A program made the position numbers and the translations under genes. From WHUA01 sp963711215 (lineage in GTDB: Bacteria; Pseudomonadota; Alphaproteobacteria; UBA8366), in contig CAVQDH010000003.1 of assembly GCA_963711215.1 (NCBI GenBank), positions 620,001-684,000 of the forward strand: a DNA stretch of 64,000 nt, given 5' to 3'. Below the pieces are notes generated by a model. The model had not been told where the DNA came from. It saw nothing but the letters and a program-made list of their open reading frames with translations, and searched no databases. Below are positions 52,163-61,414 of this stretch, in pieces (the stretch's first letter is position 1; the number at the start of each line of letters is the position of its first letter).

Positions 52163-52747
52163 CTACTCGCGTCGCTGGGTGTTACTGGGTCTTCTGCTGG
52201 GACGATGGCATGCCTGGGTCGAATCCTGGCTCTGGCTCACGTCGCCTGCGGACGCCTGCTGCTGCAGTTTGGCCTGGGTCTGCCGGTTCAGCGCTCCGGT
52301 CTTCGGCAGGTCGTTCTTCGCCTGGAAGTCGCTGACGGCCTTGGTCGTCTTGCGGCCGTAGATGCCGTCGATCGGACCGTCATAGAGCCCGATGTCCTTC
52401 AGCTTGGTCTGGGCTTGCTTGACCTGTTCGCTGCTGAGTCCGGAGCGGTCCGCATTGGTCGCGCGGGTATGGTGCATCTTCGATTCCACCTTGTCGGACG
52501 CTTCGGCCACCTTTTCCTTCGTCGCATCGGCGGCCTTGTCCGTACTTTCGTCGACCTTGTCGCGGTTTGCGCCGGCCACGGCGCCTACGCCGGCGCCAAC
52601 GACCGCGCCGACCGGACCGCCGACGACCGCGCCGGCAACGGCGCCGCCCGCGGCGCCGGTTCCGGTGCGCTGTTCGGACGTCTCGCCGCAGGCGGCGAGC
52701 AACGCCACGCTCGACAGGGTGACGACGGGTATCATCCATTTACGCAT
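52163..52747 (-). CDS. lipoprotein with peptidoglycan-binding domain
   Basis: Outer-membrane or periplasmic lipoprotein of about 190 residues. The lipobox is ALLAACGE (Cys about residue 20); a Gly/Ala-rich membrane-like stretch (GAVVGGPVGAVVGAGVGAVA) and an acidic/Lys helical linker follow, then a PG_binding_1-like domain (KDIGLYDGPIDGIYGRKTTK). AAGGAG precedes ATG 52747. The last 17 residues are basic and odd; one missing base at about 52210 would instead give a smooth Gln/Ser tail ending PSSQQKTQ at TAA 52182-52184, so the annotated end may be wrong. Confidence 0.82.
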   Translation of the reverse strand: MRKWMIPVVTLSSVALLAACGETSEQRTGTGAAGGAVAGAVVGGPVGAVVGAGVGAVAGANRDKVDESTDKAADATKEKVAEASDKVESKMHHTRATNADRSGLSSEQVKQAQTKLKDIGLYDGPIDGIYGRKTTKAVSDFQAKNDLPKTGALNRQTQAKLQQQASAGDVSQSQDSTQACHRPSRRPSNTQRRE

Positions 52748-52912
52748 GATGATTTCACTCCTTTTGATTGCATTAGGAACGGCGCGGCAGTCGCGGACCC
52801 GGCGTCCGCAGCACGTCGCCGCCAGTTCTGAAAAGCTGGTTGCAATCACAAACAGTCCATCGGCGTAAAGTTCCGGCCATGGCACCGATATGCCCCCGCG
52901 TGGAGCCAAAAA

Positions 52913-52927
52913 TTAGCTATTTGCTAA
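52913..52927. promoter_or_regulatory. candidate toxin-antitoxin operator
   Basis: TTAGC-TATTT-GCTAA is a perfect inverted repeat in a strongly A+T-rich stretch just before the toxin gene. Autoregulation by the antitoxin at such a site is usual for this class. Confidence 0.45.
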
Positions 52928-52973
52928 CTATCTTGTTGCTTATTTATTATCTAATTGCTATGTATTTCGGATA

Positions 52974-53225
52974 ATGAAAGTCGCCTATAGCAAAGCGTCT
53001 TTGCAGGTCCTGCGGCGGATGCCCGCGAATGAGGCGAAGCGAATTCGAAGCAAGATCGAAGCCTATGCCGAGGACCCGCTGTCGCAGGCGAACAATGTGA
53101 CGAAACTGCAAGGACGCGACGGTTATAGAATGCGGGTCGGTGATTGGCGCGTGATTTTCGATCAGGACGGCGGCGTATTGGCGATTTTGGCAATTGGTCC
53201 TCGTGGCCGGATCTACGACAGATAG
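52974..53225 (+). CDS. RelE/ParE-family toxin
   Basis: Small basic protein of 83 residues with the RelE/ParE fold: MKVAYSKASLQVLRRMPANE at the start and the typical end DGYRMRVGDWRVIFDQDGGV then ILAIGPRGRIYDR. Such toxins cleave mRNA on ribosomes or poison gyrase; the YRxRxGDWRVIF pattern points to the RelE side. It precedes its antitoxin by eight bases, toxin-first as in higBA-type pairs. Confidence 0.88.
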   Translation: MKVAYSKASLQVLRRMPANEAKRIRSKIEAYAEDPLSQANNVTKLQGRDGYRMRVGDWRVIFDQDGGVLAILAIGPRGRIYDR

Positions 53226-53233
53226 GAAAGCCC

Positions 53234-53617
53234 ATGGGCAAGATTAAGATCATCGAGAGTCCGGGCGGCGATCGTCTCGCCGTTGTTCCGCTCGCAGAGT
53301 ACGAGCGGCTGCAGGCGGCGGCCGAGATGCTGGAGGACGTGAGCGCGTACGACGCGGCGAAACGCGCGCTTGCGGCGGGCGAGGAGGAGCTCGTGCCGCA
53401 GGAGATCGCGAATCGCCTGATCGACGGCGAAAACCCCGTTCGCGTTTGGCGAGACTATCGCGGTCTTAGCGGGCGCGCACTTGCGGAAGCGGTGGGAATT
53501 AGCGCCGCATATTTGTCGCAGATCGAAAGCGGGCAGCGCGATGGTAGCTTCGACACCATGCAGCGCATCGCGGAAGCGCTGAAGGTGTCGCTCGACGACT
53601 TGCGCCGCCCTGCCTGA
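53234..53617 (+). CDS. antitoxin, Phd-like N-terminus plus Xre HTH
   Basis: Antitoxin of 127 residues. The N-terminal 30 residues (GGDRLAVVPLAEYERLQAAA) look like a Phd/prevent-host-death-type segment; the C-terminal half is a classic Xre helix-turn-helix (LSGRALAEAVGISAAYLSQI, then RIAEALKVSLDDLRRPA). AGGAAAG overlaps the toxin end and gives a good ribosome-binding site. It should neutralise the upstream RelE-like toxin and repress the operon. Confidence 0.88.
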   Translation: MGKIKIIESPGGDRLAVVPLAEYERLQAAAEMLEDVSAYDAAKRALAAGEEELVPQEIANRLIDGENPVRVWRDYRGLSGRALAEAVGISAAYLSQIESGQRDGSFDTMQRIAEALKVSLDDLRRPA

Positions 53618-53623
53618 TTTCCG

Positions 53624-54418
53624 TTATTTCCCCTTGTAGACCGGCTTGCGCTTCTCGTTGAAGGCGCGGATGCCTTCGAGCCTGTCTTCAGTCGAAACCA
53701 TGCGGTTGTAGGCCTCGATCTCGAACAGGTAGCCGTTCCGGAAGTCGATCTGGGTCGCCATGTTGAGCGACTTCTTGGCCTGGCGGATCGAGATCGGCGC
53801 GTTGGCGCAGATCTTCCGCGCGGTCGCCATCGCCTCGTCCATCAGTTTCGCCGGCTCGCAGACCTTGTTGAGGATGCCCCAGTCGAGCGCTTCTTCGGCG
53901 GTGCAGGGCGCGCCGGTCAGCAGGAACTCCTTGGCGCGGCGGATGCCGACGGCGCGCGGCAGCATCTGCGTGGCGCAGGCGCCCGGCATGATGCCGAGCG
54001 TGACCTCGGTCAGCGCCAGCCGCGCATGCGTCGCGCCATAGGCGAAGTCCGACAGCAGGATGAACTCGCAGCCGCCGCCATAGGCGACGCCGTTGACCGC
54101 CGCGATGATCGGCGGCGGCACGTCGAGCATGGTCATCACCGCCTGCTCGAAGATCGCGTGCTGGTGCTGCCATTGCGCGTCCGTCATGCCGTGGCGGTCC
54201 TTGAGGTCGCCGCCAGCGCAGAAGGCCTTCTCGCCCGCACCGGTCAGGATCACGCAGCGCACGTCCTCCTGGTCGACATAGAGGTCGCGCCAGAGGTCGC
54301 GCAGGTCGAGCCCCATCTGGGTGTTCATCGCGTTGGCGCGCTCGGGCCGGTTCAGCGTGACGACGAGGATATGATCCTCGACTCGCTCCAGCTTGAGGGT
54401 CTCGTACTCGCTGCGCAT
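53624..54418 (-). CDS. enoyl-CoA hydratase/isomerase family protein
   Basis: Crotonase-fold protein of 264 residues. The oxyanion-hole and CoA-binding segments are FCAGGDLKDRHG (about 66-77) and GVAYGGGCEFILLSDFAYGA (about 110-130), with LALTEVTLGIMPGACATQML after it. The usual second catalytic Glu region is EVTLGIMPG. It hydrates or isomerises an enoyl-CoA. It follows the CoA-transferase by five bases on the same strand, so they form an operon; its 3-prime end is six bases from the convergent antitoxin. Confidence 0.9.
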   Translation of the reverse strand: MRSEYETLKLERVEDHILVVTLNRPERANAMNTQMGLDLRDLWRDLYVDQEDVRCVILTGAGEKAFCAGGDLKDRHGMTDAQWQHQHAIFEQAVMTMLDVPPPIIAAVNGVAYGGGCEFILLSDFAYGATHARLALTEVTLGIMPGACATQMLPRAVGIRRAKEFLLTGAPCTAEEALDWGILNKVCEPAKLMDEAMATARKICANAPISIRQAKKSLNMATQIDFRNGYLFEIEAYNRMVSTEDRLEGIRAFNEKRKPVYKGK

Positions 54419-54423
54419 GGCGG

Positions 54424-55563
54424 TCAGTCTCCCAGGATCTCTTTGGTGTGCGCGCCCAGGGCGGGGGAGCCGGTGTGCTGCGGCGGGCGCGCGCCGTCGA
54501 ACTGCATCGGGATGCCGATCAGCTTGAATTCCTTGTCGTCGGTCTCCTGCAGGATGCCGAGCGCCAGGGTCTGCGGATGCACGACGACCTCGTCCATGGT
54601 CTGGGTCGGCGCGTTCGGCACGCCCACGGCATCCAGCTTCGCCGCCCAGTGGGTGCGCGGCTCGGTCTTGAGCACCGCCTCCATCATCGGGTTGAGCGCG
54701 GCGAGGTGCTCCCAGCGGCTCGGGTTCGACTGGAAACGCGGATCCTCGGCCCATTCGGGATGGCCCAGCGCCTCGCTCATCTTGCGGAACAGGCGATCGT
54801 TGGCGCCGGCGATGACGAGATAGCCGTCGGCGCATTCATAGGCCTGGTAGGGCGCGATGCCCGGCGCCTGCGAGCCGACCCGCTTCGGGTTCTTGCCGGT
54901 GCCGTAGTAGCCGGCCGCATGATAGTTCATCCAGCCGAGTGCGGTCTCGTAGAGCGAGGTGTCGATGCGGCAGCCCTTGCCGGTCTTGTGGCGGTCGTTG
55001 AGCGCGGCGAGGATGCCCATGGCGCACCACATGCCGGTGCCCATGTCGACGATCGAGGTGCCGACGCGCGCCGGCGGGCGGCCTTCCTCGCCGTTGACGC
55101 TCATGATGCCGCCGCAGGCCTGCATCAGCGGGTCGTAGCCGGGCCGGTCCTTGTAGGGGCCGGTGTTGCCGAAGGCGCCGCTGTGGCAATAGATCAGCCG
55201 TGGGTTCCCGGCCATCAGGGTGGCGGCGTCGAGGCCGAGCTTCTCGACCAGCCCGGGGCGCAGGTTCTGCAGCACCACGTCGGCCTTCTCGACGATGTAG
55301 CGGCGCAGCCGGTCGAGCTGCTTTTTGTCGGTGAAATCAACGACCACCGACTTCTTGTTCGCGTTGAGCGCCAGGAAGAAGGAGCGGATGCCGTCCTTGA
55401 CCGAGGGCGGGCCCCATTGCCGGCAGTCGTCGCCGACCTCGGGCCGTTCCACCTTGACGACCTCCGCGCCGAGCGTTCCCAGGATCCAGGTGCCGTAAGG
55501 CCCGGCGACGCTCGTGCCGAGCTCGACCACGCGGATGCCTTCGAGCGGCTGATGTACGGACAC
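54424..55563 (-). CDS. CaiB/BaiF family III CoA-transferase
   Basis: Third family III CoA-transferase, 379 residues. The N-terminus is IRVVELGTSVAGPYGTWILG, then LGAEVVKVERPEVGDDCRQW; the catalytic Asp is expected in RPGYDPLMQACGGIMSVNGE. The C-terminal VGVPNAPTQTMDEVVVHPQT is standard. It leads an operon with the enoyl-CoA hydratase, giving CoA activation plus hydration of an unsaturated acid. Confidence 0.9.
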   Translation of the reverse strand: MSVHQPLEGIRVVELGTSVAGPYGTWILGTLGAEVVKVERPEVGDDCRQWGPPSVKDGIRSFFLALNANKKSVVVDFTDKKQLDRLRRYIVEKADVVLQNLRPGLVEKLGLDAATLMAGNPRLIYCHSGAFGNTGPYKDRPGYDPLMQACGGIMSVNGEEGRPPARVGTSIVDMGTGMWCAMGILAALNDRHKTGKGCRIDTSLYETALGWMNYHAAGYYGTGKNPKRVGSQAPGIAPYQAYECADGYLVIAGANDRLFRKMSEALGHPEWAEDPRFQSNPSRWEHLAALNPMMEAVLKTEPRTHWAAKLDAVGVPNAPTQTMDEVVVHPQTLALGILQETDDKEFKLIGIPMQFDGARPPQHTGSPALGAHTKEILGD

Positions 55564-55670
55564 GGTCCCTCCCGATGCTGCCCCGATGCTGCCTGGCTTC
55601 TGTGTTAGCGGGGCGGCGGGGTGGCGTCAAATTTCGGCGGGGAATCGGGCTGACATCGGCGCGGATTCAT

Positions 55671-55750
55671 GCTTCGACAGGCTCAGCATGAGGCTGAATA
55701 TGAATGCTGTGCCGAAACGCGACCCTCATCCTGAGCTTGCGAAGGATGAG
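55671..55750. repeat. CTTCGACA-type inverted repeat pair, locus 2
   Basis: Left arm GCTTCGACAGGCTCAGCATG (from 55671) and right arm CCTCATCCTGAGCTTGCGAA (from 55723) flank a 29-base spacer, just before the stop of the nitronate monooxygenase-like gene. Confidence 0.85.
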
Positions 55751-55770
55751 CTGGCACGACGCCAGACTGC

Positions 55771-56725
55771 TCACCGCCGCGCGATCGCCGGAAGCCGCTC
55801 CGCCAGGTCCGCCGCCTCCCGCAGGATCCGCTCGATCAGCGCCGCGGCGGGGGGCACGTCCGCGATCATGCCGGCGATCTGTCCGGCCGCGTATTGCCGC
55901 CGGTCGTCCGGCCGGTCGCGCTTCTTGCCGCCGCGCGCGGCGCGGGCCAAGGCGGCGCAGCTCGGCGTCCGACGCGCCGGCCTCGCGCGCCTTTTCGTAG
56001 GCCAGCAGCTCCGGCGTCGCGATGCAGCGCACGGTGGCGCCGGTCATCGCCTTGGTGACGACGGTCTCGGTCTCGCGCATCGCCAGCAGCTTCTCGACCC
56101 CCCAGCGGTTCATCGCGCTTTCCTGCGTTGCCATGAAGCGGGTGCCGATCTGCACGCCGACCGCGCCAAGCGCGAAGGCGGCGAGGAAGCCGCGGCCGTC
56201 GCCGATGCCGCCGGCGGCGAGCACCGGCACGTCGACGGCGTCGACCACCATGGGCACGAGCGGCAGCGTCGCGACCCGGCCGACATGGCCGCCGGCCTCG
56301 CAGCCCGAAGCGACCACCGCGTCGACGCCCTCGGCGACCATGCGGCGGGCATGCTCGACGGTCGGGATCACCGAGATCACCGTGAGGCCGGCCTGCTTGA
56401 GGCGGCGCACGATGACCTCGCCCGGGTCGGCCCGGCCCGTGGTGACGATGCGCACCCCCATCTCGATGCAGACCTCGACGCGGGATTCCGTGAAGCCGGG
56501 CCCCATCGGCATGATGTTGACCGCGAAGGGCGCGTCCGTGCGGGCGCGCACCGCCAGGATGTTGTCGCGCAGATCCTCCGCCGTGCCGCCGAAGCTCGGC
56601 AGCACGCCGAGCCCGCCGCGCTCGCCCACGGCGGCGACGAGCGCGGGGCCGCCGCCGCCCTGCATCGCGCCCTGCAGGATGGGATAGCGGATGCCGAGCA
56701 TGTCGCAGATGACGGTGTGGAACAT
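55771..56725 (-). pseudogene. nitronate monooxygenase-like (NPD) flavoprotein, frameshifted
   Basis: FMN-dependent TIM-barrel enzyme of the 2-nitropropane dioxygenase/nitronate monooxygenase family, about 317 residues when joined. It has LGIRYPILQGAMQGGGGPAL at the start, VVASGCEAGGHVGR (phosphate-binding Gly-rich loop) and LAAGGIGDGRGFLAAFALGA. One extra base at about 55947 shifts the frame near the C-terminus; reading on in the next frame gives YAAGQIAGMIADVPPAAALI and a stop at 55771. Members of this family also act as enoyl reductases in catabolism, which would suit the neighbouring CoA genes. Confidence 0.83.
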
Positions 56726-56844
56726 CGCGCGCGGCTCCGGTCGGGTGTGGTCGATGCCGACGACGGTAGCATTGCCCGGCGCAGGGGCAAAAATGCGGTC
56801 GCGGTGTCGCGGGTCGATGCGTGGCCGTGCCGCGGCTCGCTTGT

Positions 56845-56926
56845 GCTTCGACAGGCTCAGCATGAGGGCAACCGTTGTCATGGCTCAAACAACCGGCCTT
56901 CATCCTCGAGCCTGTCGAAGGATGAG
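56845..56926. repeat. CTTCGACA-type inverted repeat pair, locus 3
   Basis: Left arm 56845-56867 (GCTTCGACAGGCTCAGCATG first) and right arm 56897-56926 (ending CCTGTCGAAGGATGAG) flank a 29-base spacer upstream of the nitronate monooxygenase-like gene. Confidence 0.85.
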
Positions 56927-56955
56927 TGGGCAAGGGATTTATGCGGCGCGTGACC

Positions 56956-59478
56956 TCACTTCGTCAGCCACTCATACACGCCGTCCCAGTCGTCGGGCGG
57001 CGGGATCTCGCGGAAGACGGAAATGCGCTGGCGGTGCAGCGTGTAGAGCCCCTGGGGTGCGCCGTCGAGCGCGGCGCAGTCGGCGGCGAGGCGGTCCGCC
57101 TCGGTCCAATCGCGTGCGCGGTAGGCGGCCAGCATCGCGCCGTTGACGTCCCGCAGGCGGGCGAAGCCGGCGCCGTCGCGCATCGCGCGGTCGCCTAGCA
57201 GGCCGTAGATCGTCACCGCCTCGGTCTTGCCCTTGACCGCAATGCGGTCGAGCTCCAGCAGCGCGAAGCCGGCCTCGGCCCTGGCCGCCGTCGTCTCGCC
57301 CAACACCACGGTCACGCCATACTCGGTCGAATAGGTCTCGAGCCGCGCAGCCAGGTTCACCGCGTCGCCCAGCACCGAATAGTCGAAGCGCGTCGCCGTG
57401 CCCATGTTGCCGACGACGCATTCGCCGGTGTTGAGGCCGACGCCGACGCGGAGCGGCGTGTGCGGCGTGCCCGCGGCCTCCGCCTCGGCCTGGCGCCGCG
57501 CGTTCAGCCGGTCGAGCGCCTTCAGCATGTCGAGCGCGGCGGCGCAGGCATGCGTCTCGTGGTCGGCCACGTCCATCGGCGCGTTCCAGAAGGCCATGAC
57601 GCAGTCGCCCATGTATTTGTCGATCGTCCCGTCATGCGCCAGGATCGCGTCGCTGAGCGGTGTCAGCAGGCGGTTGATCAGTGTCGTCAGCCGCTGCGGA
57701 TCGCTTTTGTAGGATTCCGAGATGGCGGTGAAGTTGCGCACGTCGCAGAACAGGAAGGTCATCTCCTTGGTCTCGCCGCCGAGCTTGAGCCGGTCCGGAT
57801 GGTCGGCGAGCTGCTCGACCAGGGCCGGCGAGAGATACTGCCCGAAGGCGCTGCGCACCTGCCGCTTCTCGGCCGCCTCGCGCGTGTAGTTGCTGAAGGC
57901 CAGCACCGCGTAGAGCGCCACCATCGTCCCGACCGGGAAGGTCGCATCTACTAGTAGTAAGTCGTGCTTGTAGAGATACCAGGACAGCGCGATCAGCCCG
58001 GTCAGCGCGGCGGCGAGGCCGGCAAGGGTCCAGAGCGGCCCCAGGCGCGGGATCAGGAAGGTCAGGAGCAGGCCCGCGATGAGCGTCAGGAACAGCTCGG
58101 CACTGTTGATGTAGTTGGGATAGCGCAGGAAGAAGCCGCGCTTGTCGACGGAGACCACGGCTTTTTTCATTGCGGCGGCCGGCGCAAGTCCGTCCGCGAT
58201 CAGCGCCTTCGCCTTCGCCTGCAGGGCGGAGCCGTAAGCCTGCTCGGCGGCGAAGATCGATTCCAGGATATTGGCGTGCACCTCGACGCCCGGCATGCGG
58301 TTGGAGACCGGCGTGTCGCGCAGATCCTTCAGCCCCGCCGCCGAGGTGCCGATGAGCGCGAACTTGCCGCGCAGCCGCGCGGGCGGCACCTTGCCGTCCA
58401 GCACGTCGGAGGCGGAGACGTAGAGGCGGCCCGCGTTGTTCGGGGTGTTGAAGACGTCCGGTTCGGCGAAATGCACCCAGATCCGGCCGTTCGCGTCGGT
58501 CGGCAGGATGAAGCTGCCGCCGCCGAATTCGCGCCGAAGCTGGAGCTGTACCGACTGCATGCCGGCCGCGTCGCGCCGGGTGATCAGCGTGTTGGTGCCG
58601 TAGGCGGCGCGCAGCATCTCGAGGGTGAGCGTCGGGCGGATTTCGACGCCGATGCTGGCGAGCAGCGGCACGCGCCGCACCTTGCCGTCGATCTCGGCGC
58701 CGATCGAGAAGATGCCGCGCCCGGCCGCCGCGGCTTCCAGCTCCGGCACGTTCGCCAGCAGGCTGGTATAGTGCAGCAGGAACGGCCGCGGATCGCCGCC
58801 CGCCTCGGCGCGGAAGGGCGAGGGACTATGCTGCGCCTCATGGCCGGCCGGGAGCGGCGTGAGCAGGCCGACCTGGCCCAGCACGGTCGGCGTCTTGCGC
58901 ATCGCCGCGGCCATCACCGCCTCGTTGCTGGGCAGCGCGCGCAGCGCCTTGCGCGAGGCGTCGTCCAGGCTGTCGTAGCTGTTCGCGACCGCACCCGGCG
59001 ACAGCCGGTCGTATTCCGAGAAGACCACGTCGAAGCCGACGACCGGCACGCCGTCCTTGCCCAGCGTGTCGATAAGCCGCGCAACGAGCGTGCGCGGCCA
59101 GGGCCACTGGCCATAGGCGGCGAGGCTCTTCTCGTCGATGTCGATGATCACCACCGGCTGGCTAAGGGTCGGTCGGGGCGACAGCCGCTGATACAGGTCG
59201 AAGGTCCGCACCCGGACGCTTTCCAGCCAGGCCGGGTCGGCGACGCGGATCGAGAAGGCGGCCAGCAGCAGCGACAGCGCCACCATGGTGCCCGTGGTCG
59301 GGACCAGCGGCCGCCACCACGGGCCGCCGGCATGGCGGCGCCGGGATCGCGGCCAGAGCGACAGGCGCAGCCGGTGCAGCACGCGCTTGAGCCGGGGCGC
59401 GCGGCGGGCCTGCCGGGTCCGGGCCGGTTTTGGCTGCGCCCGCCGGCTGATTTCCTCGCGTCTGTCCGTATCGGGCAT
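56956..59478 (-). CDS. CHASE2-domain adenylate/guanylate cyclase
   Basis: Class III nucleotide cyclase of 840 residues. A basic cytoplasmic N-terminus is followed by TM1 (about 60-80), a large periplasmic CHASE2 sensor (about 85-415, with VVIIDIDEKSLAAYGQWPWP and LRGKFALIGTSAAGLKDLRD), three TM helices (about 440-530) and the cyclase domain. Metal-binding Asp residues are in FLFCDVRNFTAISES and DKYMGDCVMAFWNAP; the Asn/Arg transition-state pair is in LGDAVNLAARLE. It should make cAMP or cGMP in response to an external cue. ATG 59478 is used rather than the longer upstream frame. Divergent from the type I secretion operon. Confidence 0.93.
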   Translation of the reverse strand: MPDTDRREEISRRAQPKPARTRQARRAPRLKRVLHRLRLSLWPRSRRRHAGGPWWRPLVPTTGTMVALSLLLAAFSIRVADPAWLESVRVRTFDLYQRLSPRPTLSQPVVIIDIDEKSLAAYGQWPWPRTLVARLIDTLGKDGVPVVGFDVVFSEYDRLSPGAVANSYDSLDDASRKALRALPSNEAVMAAAMRKTPTVLGQVGLLTPLPAGHEAQHSPSPFRAEAGGDPRPFLLHYTSLLANVPELEAAAAGRGIFSIGAEIDGKVRRVPLLASIGVEIRPTLTLEMLRAAYGTNTLITRRDAAGMQSVQLQLRREFGGGSFILPTDANGRIWVHFAEPDVFNTPNNAGRLYVSASDVLDGKVPPARLRGKFALIGTSAAGLKDLRDTPVSNRMPGVEVHANILESIFAAEQAYGSALQAKAKALIADGLAPAAAMKKAVVSVDKRGFFLRYPNYINSAELFLTLIAGLLLTFLIPRLGPLWTLAGLAAALTGLIALSWYLYKHDLLLVDATFPVGTMVALYAVLAFSNYTREAAEKRQVRSAFGQYLSPALVEQLADHPDRLKLGGETKEMTFLFCDVRNFTAISESYKSDPQRLTTLINRLLTPLSDAILAHDGTIDKYMGDCVMAFWNAPMDVADHETHACAAALDMLKALDRLNARRQAEAEAAGTPHTPLRVGVGLNTGECVVGNMGTATRFDYSVLGDAVNLAARLETYSTEYGVTVVLGETTAARAEAGFALLELDRIAVKGKTEAVTIYGLLGDRAMRDGAGFARLRDVNGAMLAAYRARDWTEADRLAADCAALDGAPQGLYTLHRQRISVFREIPPPDDWDGVYEWLTK

Positions 59479-59602
59479 TGCTGCTCGGTCCTGTATCGCG
59501 GACGGAACTGTCGCACAGCAGCCTTTACACTGTCTTAATCTTCTATCAACCATACGATCGATAGGATAAGGACGACTGAGCCAATCACTGCCGATCGAAC
59601 CT

Positions 59603-61357
59603 ATGTCCGCCACGCATGAGCATGACCGAGACGTTCCGGCGCGACGCTGGTTATGGGATGCGTTGAGCGACGCGCGCGGCGCGCTGCGCGACGCGCTGCT
59701 GGTCTCGCTGTTCGTCAACCTGCTCGCGCTGGCCGCGCCGGTCTTCGTGCTGCAGGTCTACGACCGGGTGATCTTCCACGCCGGCCTGAGCACCCTGCAG
59801 GGGCTGGTGATCGGCATGGCGATCGTCGTCCTGTTCGACTTCGTGCTGCGCCAGGCGCGCAGCCGCGTCTTCCAGTCGATCGCGGTCAACATCGACGTCA
59901 CGGTCGGCCGGTCGCTGTTCGACAAGATCCTGGGGCTGCCGCTGCGCGTGCTGGAAGGGCGTTCGGCCGCCTACTGGCAGGCGCTGTTCCGCGACGTCGA
60001 GATGGTGCGGAACGCGTGCTCGGGCCCGTCCGCCGCGCTGCTCACCGACCTGCCTTTCGCGATCCTGTTCTTCATCCTGATCTTCATCCTGGCGCCGCCG
60101 GTGGCCGGGGTCCTGGTCGTCTGCTTGCCGTTGCTGCTGCTGCTTGCCTGGCGATCGGGCCGGGCGATGCGCGAGAGCGCGGTGCGCGAGCGCGAATCCA
60201 CGCTGTCGCGCGATGCGCTGCTGAACGAGCTGATCGCCGCGCGCGCGACCGTCAAGTCGCTGGCGCTGGGCGACGCGCTGCGTCCGCGCTGGGAAGACCG
60301 CCACGCCGCGGCGATCGAGCTGTCGCGCAGCCGCGGCCAGATCACCGACGGGCATCAGGCGATGGCCAACGCGATGACGCTGATCACCACGGTCGCGATC
60401 ACCTCGGTCGGCGCGCTCGCCATTCTCGACCACCGCATGACGGTCGGCTCGCTGATCGCCGCCAACATGCTGAACAGCCGCCTGATCGCGCCCTTCACGC
60501 AGCTCGTCAGCCAGTGGCGCATGCTGACCCAGCTGCGCCAGGCGGTGCAGCGCCTCGACCAGGTCTTCGCGCTCGAGCACGAGCGCAGGGAGACGCCGGT
60601 CAATCTCGGCCGGCCGAAGGGCCAGATCCGGCTCGAGACGGTCAGCTTCGCCTACGGCGAGTCCGGCGCGCCGGTGCTGCAAGGCATCGACGGCCGCATC
60701 GGCCCGGGCGGCCTGCACGGGGTGATCGGGCGCAACGGCTGCGGCAAGAGCACGCTGTTGAAGCTGATCGCCGGCCTTTACGTGCCCGCGACGGGGCGCG
60801 TCCTGCTCGACGACGCGGACATCAAGCAGTTCACCCGGCGCGACCTGGCGGGCTGGATCGCCTACCTGCCGCAGGAATGCGTGCTGTTCGCCGGCTCGAT
60901 CCGCGACAACATCGCGATCGCGAACCCGAACGCGACCGACGAGGCGGTCATCGAGGCGGCGGAACGCGCGCTCGTCCACCAGTTCATCATCGACCAGCCG
61001 GACGGCTACGCGACGCCGATCGGCGAGGCCGGCGGCCGGCTTTCGGGCGGGCTGCGCCAGCGCATCGCGCTCGCCCGCACTTTCCTCGGCGCGCCGCCGG
61101 TCTTGCTGCTGGACGAGCCGACAAGCGACCTCGACAACGACGCCGAGCGCGACCTGGCGCGGACGCTGCGCGAGATGGCGCGCGGGAGCACGATCGTGGC
61201 GGTCACCCATAGCCCGGCGCTGCTCGGCGCCTGCGACAGCATCCTGGTGCTCGAGGGCGGCAAGGTGGCGATGGCCGGGCCGGTGCGCGACGTGCTGCAG
61301 CGGCTGCAGCGCAAGCCCGAGGTCGTCCAGCCGCTGCGCAGCGGGAAACCGGCATGA
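59603..61357 (+). CDS. type I secretion ABC transporter (permease-ATPase)
   Basis: Inner-membrane ABC exporter half-transporter of 584 residues, PrtD-like, without the N-terminal peptidase domain. Six membrane helices in residues 25-300 precede the ATPase, with Walker A GRNGCGKST, signature LSGGLRQRIALAR, Walker B VLLLDEPTSDLD and switch His in VAVTHSP. It would power export of a protein (often an RTX or adhesin type) with the HlyD and TolC partners downstream. No obvious RTX substrate gene is in the window; it may lie beyond the right edge. Confidence 0.93.
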   Translation: MSATHEHDRDVPARRWLWDALSDARGALRDALLVSLFVNLLALAAPVFVLQVYDRVIFHAGLSTLQGLVIGMAIVVLFDFVLRQARSRVFQSIAVNIDVTVGRSLFDKILGLPLRVLEGRSAAYWQALFRDVEMVRNACSGPSAALLTDLPFAILFFILIFILAPPVAGVLVVCLPLLLLLAWRSGRAMRESAVRERESTLSRDALLNELIAARATVKSLALGDALRPRWEDRHAAAIELSRSRGQITDGHQAMANAMTLITTVAITSVGALAILDHRMTVGSLIAANMLNSRLIAPFTQLVSQWRMLTQLRQAVQRLDQVFALEHERRETPVNLGRPKGQIRLETVSFAYGESGAPVLQGIDGRIGPGGLHGVIGRNGCGKSTLLKLIAGLYVPATGRVLLDDADIKQFTRRDLAGWIAYLPQECVLFAGSIRDNIAIANPNATDEAVIEAAERALVHQFIIDQPDGYATPIGEAGGRLSGGLRQRIALARTFLGAPPVLLLDEPTSDLDNDAERDLARTLREMARGSTIVAVTHSPALLGACDSILVLEGGKVAMAGPVRDVLQRLQRKPEVVQPLRSGKPA

Positions 61358-61414
61358 GCACGGGCAACAGCTTCCTCGATCGCGTGCTCAACACCGAATG
61401 CGCAGCCGGCGGGC

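Noticed and set aside
57964..59538. A 524-codon open frame on the plus strand
   Set aside because: Antisense to the CHASE2 cyclase.
59651..61210. A 519-codon open frame on the minus strand
   Set aside because: Antisense to the ABC transporter with intact Walker motifs.
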